Below are positions 57,502-64,000 of a stretch of 64,000 bases of DNA, piece by piece (the stretch's first letter is position 1; each line of letters starts with the position of its first letter). Location: NCBI GenBank assembly GCA_964016885.1, contig OZ024742.1, positions 14,240,622 through 14,304,621 of the forward strand, in the 5' to 3' direction. Made by a program: the position numbers and the translations under genes. The notes under the pieces are model-generated. The model was not told the DNA's origin. It saw only the letters and a list, made by a program, of their open reading frames with translations, and did not search any database. The stretch is from Eledone cirrhosa. Its lineage: Eukaryota; Mollusca; Cephalopoda; Octopoda; Eledonidae.

Positions 57502-59571
57502 AAAAAGATGAAATCGAAAATGCAACTGCAGTCTTATTTAAAAAAAAATATATATATTTATTTGGTTCCTTTACTGGTTTCGCAGTTCTTCTGCTTTTCA
57601 AAAGTAGAGTTGAGATGGAGGGTCTGTGGTTTTTCTCACATCTGGTTGGTCTTTGAATGTTACTTGTTTTATATGAAAAAAAGTGGCTCGAAACACCAGG
57701 TTTTTAGAGAAGTAATCTGATTGGTTGGTCAATAATTATAATAAATTTCGCGCCAGTTCGCGTTACAAAGTTCTTCAAACAAGTGTGTGTATATGTGGGG
57801 GGGGGGGTCTCAGATTGTTTTTCATATATGAGTGTTTGAATTTCTTTTTACTTAAAAAAAAGGGGCTCACGAAGGCTTTTTTTTAATAAACGTAATTTGA
57901 TTGGTTATAAATGAAATTATGGCTGTCTTGTGAACAAGTTTTCATTAAATTTTGCGCCCTTATTTGGAAATCCATTCTGTAGCCTTTTTAGAGAATTTTA
58001 TGATAAGTAAAAGATAATGGTCAAGAGAAATGGGATGGGAGAGTTGTTCTGGTTCAGTGAATATGGTTAGTTCGCTGGGGTGTCAGAATTCAGATTTTCT
58101 ATTGAAATAAAGAAAGTAAAGATATGTATGTTTATTTGTGTGCTTGTGTGTGTGTGTATTGGAAGATGATTCTATTAGTAGAAATGGGAGAGGGAGTTGT
58201 GTGTGTGTGGGGGTTGTTATGTGTGTGCATGGGTGTTATGTGTGTGTGGGAGTATGGTTAGCATGTTAAGATGAAGAGAATATATATATATATTGTGTGC
58301 GTGTGTGTAGGAAAATGATTCCTTTAGTAGGAATATTTTTGAATGAACATATTTTCCTTACTTATTCATATTTGTTTTGTTGTATTGTCAGCGCAAACGT
58401 ATGTTAAGGTTTATTTAGTTCGGGTTTTTATTTTCTAAAGTAGCAGGTGTTATGTATGTGTGTATGTGGCTGTTTGGATGGTTAGCATGTTATGGTGTTG
58501 TCATAATGTATATTAAACCATATTTAATGCTGGTCTATATTTTTGAATAAACATATTTTCCATATTTATTCGTATTTGTTCTATTGTCTAAAAAGGCTAC
58601 AGAATAGATTTCCAAATAACGGCGCAAAATTTAATGAAAACTTGTTCACGTGACAGCCATAATTTCATTTATAACCAATCAAATTACGTTTATTAAAAAA
58701 AAAGCCTTCGTGAGCCCCTTTTTTTTAAGTAAAAAGAAATTCAAACACTCATATAAGAAAAAACAACCTGAGCCCTCCCACTTGTTTGAAGAACTTTGTA
58801 ACGCGAACTTGCGCAAAATTTATTATAATTATTGACCAACCAATCAAATTACTTCTCTAAAAACCTGGCATTTCGAGCCACTTTTTTCCATATAAAATAA
58901 GTAACATTCAAAGACCACCAGATGAGAGAAAAACCACAGACCCTCTATCTCAACTCTATTTTTGAAAAGCAGAAGAACTGCGAAACCGGTAAAGGAACCA
59001 AATAAATATATATATATTTTTTTAAAATAAGACTCCAGTTGCATCTTTTTTTCTTTATACTTTCACTCGTGTAGGACACCTCGTTTATTTTTCATTTTGT
59101 AAAAAAAACCTCACTTTCTAATAATATATATATATATATATACATATAACTGTTATAATGTTCAACATTTTTTTGCATGTTAATAGGAAGTAAAGATTAT
59201 TGTTTAAGTCTTCTATGCAATATCTATTTATCTGTCTGTCTGTCTTATTAAAAGACATGTGAACCCTATAATCAGGCTTAAACAGTTTCAATGCTAAAAT
59301 AGTAAAATTACCATTTTAGCATTGAAATAATTTAAGCTTTAAATGATATCTACATTCTACTTTCTTTAAAGAATGGCATACTAAGTAAAATAATGGTCTT
59401 ACTAGTCTCATGTAATAAGATCCCCCCCACCCCTCTCTCTCTTTATATATTTAAACAATATACCAAAAAATCTTTTTCCTATATAAAGTTGAGAAACTAA
59501 ACTATTAATATGTACATCATCATCATCATTTTTACATCTGCTTTTTGATGCTTGCATGGGTTGTACATACA

Positions 59572-59615
<44 letters not shown>

Positions 59616-62021
59616 AAGGGCATCCATCCCTTGAAAACCTGCCAGATAGTCCTATATGAGCGAGACACGGTCACCCGACCAATCTTGCCTCAAGTAGGAC
59701 AATTCCTGTCTAACCCATGCTAGCATGGAAGATAGACGTTAAACGATGATGATGATATATATATATATGTACTCACTTAGATTACAAATTCTCATATGGT
59801 TGTTTCACAGAAATCCAGAATATGATGTTTATAATCGATTTTAATGATTGGTATCAATCACCAATTATCAATTTTTGTAATAAACATTGTCAAGACCACT
59901 GAAATATTTATTTGGATATCATTAATGGAGTCCTTTGTTTTGCAAACATTTAAAGCAGTTCTCCCTGTTTCAGGATACCTTCTACCCTCTCTCCCTCCTA
60001 CAGAAGCCCTGAAAATGAAAATGATATACAACTCTTCCCCCTAACTCAGTGATAAAATACAAAATAAATTCAGTCCGTGAAATATTTTAATTAAATGAAG
60101 ACATTAACTGTGAATAATAATTGTTAAAAACTATTTCTTAATTACAACTATTCCAACTGTTTATAATTAGGATATTTATTTTATAATTACAATTGGTTCA
60201 TTAATTTAAAAACCCAGTTGGATGTTTTGGTGAAAATATATTGGTATGGTATCTTAATACAGTGGAACCTCAGTTCATGAACAATTTTTCCAAACCTAGA
60301 ACATTTCGGTTCATGAAGAGTGTCTCGAGTAACAAACACATAAGCCAGCAACAACAGTTGGAGCATCGGTGGGAAAGTGTCATTTATTGTGTAGTTAGTT
60401 ACTATGGTGATATCTGTTTTTCACAATCTCTCAACATTTCATATAGGAAAAATAGTTTCAGTTTACGAACATTTTGGGTGCTGAACGGCCTTCAGGGACG
60501 AATTAAGTTCGTGAACTGAGGGTCCACTGTATCTCTGTTTGTCTATTCACATTTCTCTATATTCTATTGAAATAGTAATCAATGTTGATATTTACCTGTA
60601 GATAGTAATCAATGTTCATATTTACCTGTAAATAGTAATCAATGTTGATATTTACCTGTAGATAATAATCAATGTTAATATTTACCTGCAGATTATCCGT
60701 GTCCTTTAATCAGTGTCCGGAATAGGAAACCAGTATTTTGTGAAATTGGTCACACAATAATGAATCTGTTGGCTGACTTCCGCAATTATCAATACATGTT
60801 ACCTCAAATTAAAGGTGTCACAATACACATGGAAGATAAACGAACAGTTATTAACTTCCCACGAAATAGATATGATGATGTAAGAAGTGTTTTACTTTAA
60901 TATCTTTATTGGTTGTTATTAATACAGTTACACCTTAATTAGTTGAATTACACCTTATCCTAACATAATCTGAAGGTCTTATGTTTAATTAATTAGCCAT
61001 AGTGTGTGTAACCCAGATCTCCTCTAAAATACCTGTGCTACTCTAGGGTCATAATAATTGACAGGAAATTTGACTAAATGATGGAACATGAAGCAAGTGT
61101 TACTGACACTGGTGTGATAATCACATCTGATGACACAGGTGTGACAATCACAGCTGATGACACAGGTGTGACAGTCACATCTATTGTTCTCAGGTGTGAC
61201 AAAAGTACCACACCTGAGCTGGTCAACAATCTGGTCTATTTAAACTAAGGCAAAATCACTGTTTTCATCCATCTATGACTTTCAGGAACATATCTTTTCG
61301 AATTAGTCATGTTTGTTGCTGTTACCAGGTCTGTGAAGAGGAAGGGAATAGTATTAATGAACAAGATTTTACAATGTCTGGATTGTGGTGAAAAAATATC
61401 AAACTGTTTTAGAAGCCTTCAATACATGCTGGGTCACACCAAGGATTTCCAACAATATGTCGTGCGGGTGTAGAAAAAATATAAATATAAAATTAAACAA
61501 ACAAAAATTACTCAAAAATACATTAACTTATTTATCACGGTTTCTCCCAGAACCTCTAGCGACTTCTTGCAGAACCCTAGGGTCCGGGGAACACCAGTTG
61601 AGAACTGCTGCCCTAACAACTAGGCCAGACACAGAACCCTAGGGTCTGGGGAACACCAGTTGAGAACTGCTGCCCTAACAACTAGGCCAGACACAGAACC
61701 CTAGGGTCCAGGGAACACCAGTTGAGAACTGCTGCCCTAACAACTAGGCCTTCACTTAATCATAAGACTTATTGTTCAGATAATTAAGGTGTAACTACTG
61801 TATAGAGTTTCTTACCATATAAGGAGTTTCTTTACCTATCACCATTGATCTATTGATTGATCTGTTATAGTTAATGAAAGTTGTAATGAACAGTAATGAA
61901 CACGTGATGGCCCTGGCTGCTAACTTTAGTGCTGAGGCTGACTCTCATCTTGTATGTATTCAAAATGATGATGGCAATTACCAGACCCAGGCCATTAACA
62001 TCCAGAATAAACCAAGAAAAG
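14393..62021 (+). CDS. ZFYVE9: SARA/endofin-family FYVE endosomal adaptor (12 exons, partial at both ends)
   Basis: Role in the family: FYVE binding of PtdIns3P places SARA on early endosomes, where it brings receptor-regulated Smads to activated TGF-beta/BMP receptors and acts in endosomal trafficking. Seen here: twelve exons whose phases join without a stop, 4167 nt. Domains in order: acidic Ser/Thr-rich N-terminal region (exon 1), FYVE (exons 2-3), Smad-binding domain [18 protein letters not shown] with VMVPVGVLK (exon 4), linker (5-7), conserved C-terminal SARA domain (8-12). Human SARA is about 1425 residues; 1389 codons are seen here and both ends are missing, so this N-terminal part is longer. 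No initiator ATG is visible, because exon 1 opens with an acceptor and a split codon. Invertebrates usually have one gene for ZFYVE9 plus ZFYVE16, so this may be orthologous to both. Introns are full of repeats, and several exon edges are duplicated. Confidence 0.93.
16900..17161. mobile_element. piggyBac-like MITE, copy 2, flanked by a 40-bp duplication
   Basis: The body, about 16940-17116, lacks its left CCCTTT end and starts at GCCGGCCATATCCAGCC. It is flanked by similar 40-bp copies of the intron start (16900-16940 and 17123-17161: ATCTATCTA, then TTTCA and TTGTAGTATTAA). No exon here. Confidence 0.65.
17331..17523. mobile_element. Mariner-like MITE, copy 1
   Basis: Ends TACGAGGATTGGCTAAAAAG and CTTTTCAGCAGACCCTCGTA are inverted repeats with TA edges. 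The interior has AAGTTCATAAACTGACCAAG and its inverse GTCAGCCTATGAACTT. Further copies are at 24448 and 25130. Confidence 0.75.
17737..17952 (+). mobile_element. piggyBac-like MITE, copy 3 (best preserved)
   Basis: 216 bp with TTAA at both edges, left end CCCTTTAGCATTTAAACC and right end GTAAATGTTAAAGGG as inverted termini. TTAA target plus CCC-start termini are typical of piggyBac. Interior CCGGCCATATCTGGCC and CTCACCTCTTTCTGTTC are shared with the other copies. Confidence 0.85.
18270..18412. repeat. GA-rich minisatellite
   Basis: About six copies of a unit near GTCAGGTGAGAGAGAGGTGT, period about 20-27 bp. Confidence 0.7.
18738..18783. repeat. (TA)n microsatellite
   Basis: About 45 bp of TA. 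Similar tracts lie at 19160-19202 (TA then GA) and 19343-19420 (TA, CA, then TAG triplets). Confidence 0.9.
19445..19800 (+). mobile_element. LINE 3'-tail type repeat (sense)
   Basis: Contains the recurrent order GGTGTTAGAAAGGAAGGGCATCC, CTGTCTAACTTC, CTAACCCATG and a GATGAT-rich end. The same tail ends the coding LINE copies elsewhere in the window. No ORF. Confidence 0.65.
19812..20745 (-). mobile_element. 5'-truncated LINE, ORF2 C-terminal part
   Basis: On the minus strand: TKVLISRKE, a PHD-like zinc finger [58 protein letters not shown]. It ends in (ATG)n next to (AT)n at 19800-19828. Stops and frameshifts are present (for example after [11 protein letters not shown]). It is truncated within the end of the reverse-transcriptase domain. 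Unlike the copies at 36.4 and 62.8 kb, it lacks the long 3' UTR with the 50-bp duplication. Confidence 0.85.
20750..21166. other. End of intron 1, no element recognised
   Basis: Contains a short (TG)n tract at 20809-20828, a TA tract at 21098-21118 and the pyrimidine-rich acceptor ending CTAACTTTAG for exon 2. Confidence 0.6.
21167..21465 (+). CDS. ZFYVE9: SARA exon 2: first half of FYVE domain
   Basis: The acceptor is CTAACTTTAG, the donor GTTAGT (21466). It starts with two bases completing the Gly codon begun in exon 1 and ends in phase 0 after CGK. The product ends with the FYVE start: [17 protein letters not shown] (WxxD motif and first zinc Cys pair) and RRHHCRACG, the R(R/K)HHCRxCG phosphoinositide-binding motif. 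Split position and sequence match SARA closely. The frame past 21465 is intronic. Confidence 0.95.
21515..21945 (-). mobile_element. LINE C-terminal fragment, copy B (antisense)
   Basis: Homologous to 12500-12950. The minus strand gives diverged ...[18 protein letters not shown] and SLAWSRLGI, the end of a non-LTR ORF2 with stops. It fills most of intron 2, only 50 bp behind the exon 2 donor. Confidence 0.65.
21987..22086 (+). CDS. ZFYVE9: SARA exon 3: second half of FYVE domain
   Basis: The acceptor is TTTTTCTTCTGTAG at 21973-21986. The product [20 protein letters not shown] then [10 protein letters not shown] carries the last zinc-binding Cys residues and the RVC motif. The donor is taken as GTCAGT at 22087, the only nearby GT giving the phase needed by exon 4; an overlapping GTAACA at 22091 would break the frame. 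If a micro-exon exists in the 21-kb intron the join could differ. Confidence 0.85.
22178..22590. repeat. 21-bp minisatellite, left part
   Basis: About 20 units of TTTTACCCAGTTCCTCTCCTA (two variants, CAGTTCC and CACATCC). Open on both strands because 21 is a multiple of 3. Confidence 0.95.
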
Positions 62022-64000
62022 GTCAGTTATTATTTTAGTCTTAAAAATAATATACGTCTTTCTCTTTCCTAAATATATTTATTTCAGTTTTGTAACATTT
62101 ATAGAACTTTAGGTTTGTTTTCTTTCTTTAATTTTTTTATTTTGTAGTATTATCGATTGTTTTTATTCTTTATTTATTACTGGACCTCAGCCATGCTGGG
62201 TCACACCATAGATCTGGTCTGTCATTGACACGACTACTGGGCCTCAGCCATGCTGGGTCACACCATAGATCTGGTCTGTCATTGACACGACTACTGGGCC
62301 TCAGCCATGCTGGGTCACACCATAGATCTGGTCTGTCATTGACACCACTACTGGGCCTCAGCCATGTTGGGTCACACCATAGATCTGGTCTGTCATTGAC
62401 ACCACTACTGGACCTCAGCCATGTTGGGTCACACCATAGATCTGGTCTGTCATTGACACAACTGCTGGGCCTCAGCCATGCTGGGTCACACCATAGATCT
62501 GGTCTGTCATTGACACCACTACTGGACCTCAGCCATGTTGGGTCACACCATAGATCTGGTCTGTCATTGACACAACTGCTGGGCCTCAGCCATGCTGGGT
62601 CACACCATAGATCTGGTCTGTCATTGACACCACTACTGGACCTCAGCCATGCTGGGTCACACCATAGATCTGGTCTGTCATTGACACCACTACTGGGCTT
62701 CAGCCATGCTGGGTCACACCATAGATCTGGTCTGTCATTGACACCACTACTGGGCCTCAGCCATGCTGGGTCACACCATAGATCTGGTCTGTCATTGACA
62801 CCACTACTTCACCATGCTGGGTATGTATGTATATCATCATCATCATCATCATCAACGTTTAACGTCCGTGTTCCACGCTTGCATGGGTTTGGACGGGGGT
62901 AGTCCCACTTGAGGCAAGAGTGATTGTCTTGCTCGCATAGGACTGTCTGGCAGGTTTTCTACAGTTGGATGCCCTTCCTAACACCAACCACATTTACAGT
63001 GTGGGTCTGGGAGGTTTTTACCGTGTTGCCTACACGGCTACATTACAGCGTGGACTGTGTGTTTTTTTGTCGTGACACCTACACGATCTCATTTGTTTCG
63101 GCCTATGGCGCGGCACCAACATAACTTTACATAGAACGGGGTGGTGTGGATGGGGGGGGGGGGGGGTATTTTGTTAGAGATGCCTACTGGTTGGAGTAGG
63201 TTTTACTATATATTTAGGTAAGGTGGGTCTTCTCTGTTACTGAGTACCGCCAAAGGTCTCGGTCCAGTGACATTGTCTTGGAGAGGTGTAAGTGTGTGAG
63301 GTCGGAGTTTATCAGCTCGTCCCAGGTTTTTCTAGGTCTGCCTATTCCGTGACTACCGTCTATCTTTATTGCCCTGCACTTTGTTATACAGCTATCGACT
63401 TTCATGCGCATCACGTGTCCATACCAACGTAGCCTTCTCTCGAGTAAACAACATCTGATCCCTCTTATCTCTAATTTTTTCCTTAGTTCGTTTATACTTT
63501 GCCGTTCACGTATATTACTGTTACACATCCAGCGGAGCATGCAAGCTTCGTTCCTCTCTAGTCTGCGAATATCCTCTGCACACAATGCCCAGGTCTCACT
63601 GCCATGCAGCATTGCTGTTCGTATGCAGGCATCGTACAGCCTGCCTTTTATTTTTAGGGAGAACCCTTTAGCAGCTAATAGTGGTATAAGCTCTCTGAAC
63701 TTTTTCCAACCAGTTCTGACTCTAGCTACAGTACTTTCAGAGCACCCTCCCCCACTGCTGATTTTATCGCCCAGGTAACGGAAGCTGTCCACTATTTCTA
63801 TAGAACCCTCTGCGCAATTGAAAGAGCTAGTATTTTGTGGGCACTTGCTGCTACTTATTGCACCAGAACACCGGCCACATGTAAAATCTATGTTCTTAGT
63901 TAGCTTACCTGTGATCCCACTACATCTTTTATGCACCCATACTTTGCATTTAGGACATAAAATGGAGTTTCTACCTACGCCTTTCCTACACACCGAGCAC

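Overview
ORGANISM AND GENERAL CHARACTER. The window is animal nuclear DNA, most likely from a coleoid cephalopod and probably an octopus. It is AT-rich and intron-dominated. It is packed with microsatellites, long minisatellites, tRNA-derived SINEs, MITEs and fragments of one dominant LINE family. The species assignment is inference from repeat style and gene sequence; the eukaryotic nature is certain from spliced exons. I found no bacterial operons, CRISPR arrays, rRNA genes or stand-alone tRNA genes. THE GENE. One protein-coding gene is convincingly present: twelve consecutive plus-strand coding exons (14393-62021) of the single invertebrate orthologue of SARA/endofin (ZFYVE9/ZFYVE16). It is a FYVE-domain endosomal adaptor for TGF-beta/BMP receptor signalling. 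All exon phases join: 4167 nt, 1389 codons. The start codon lies upstream and the last C-terminal exons lie beyond the right edge. Order: long acidic Ser/Thr-rich N-terminal exon, FYVE split over two exons, 21-kb intron, Smad-binding-domain exon, linker exons, then the conserved C-terminal SARA domain. LAYOUT. 1-1140: Penelope-like reverse transcriptase remnant with its front half inverted. 1.3-11.2 kb: tandem repeats, including a 4.3-kb array of 39-bp units and a second unrelated 39-bp array. 11.2-14.3 kb: MITEs, antisense SINEs, LINE scraps and a hAT-type MITE with a perfect 8-bp target duplication. 14.4-22.1 kb: exons 1-3. 22.1-43.0 kb: giant intron with minisatellites of 21, 38, about 20, about 100, 48, 31 and 42 bp, a 2.3-kb LINE inside the 31-bp array and a dead mariner inside a TAC-rich array. 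43.0-62.0 kb: exons 4-12, with a 78-bp array, a 3.07-kb hAT-like element filled by about 95 copies of a 31-bp unit, and a 1.5-kb foldback. 62.0-64.0 kb: a 57-bp array and the 3' part of a LINE running off the edge. MAIN OBSERVATIONS. (1) Exon edges of this gene have repeatedly been copied into the adjoining introns as tandem duplications carrying decoy splice sites (around exons 4, 5, 6, 7, 10 and 11); in intron 6 the duplicated exon end has grown into a 15-bp minisatellite. (2) Several satellites were born from mobile elements: the 48-bp array from a LINE 3' tail, the 78-bp array from LINE coding sequence, and the 31-bp array within a hAT MITE. (3) A pair of roughly 460-bp inverted arms in intron 10 would make a long double-stranded RNA in the pre-mRNA. 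The very long open frames over the arrays (up to 1465 codons) are by-products of stop-free units whose length is a multiple of three, and are not called as genes.
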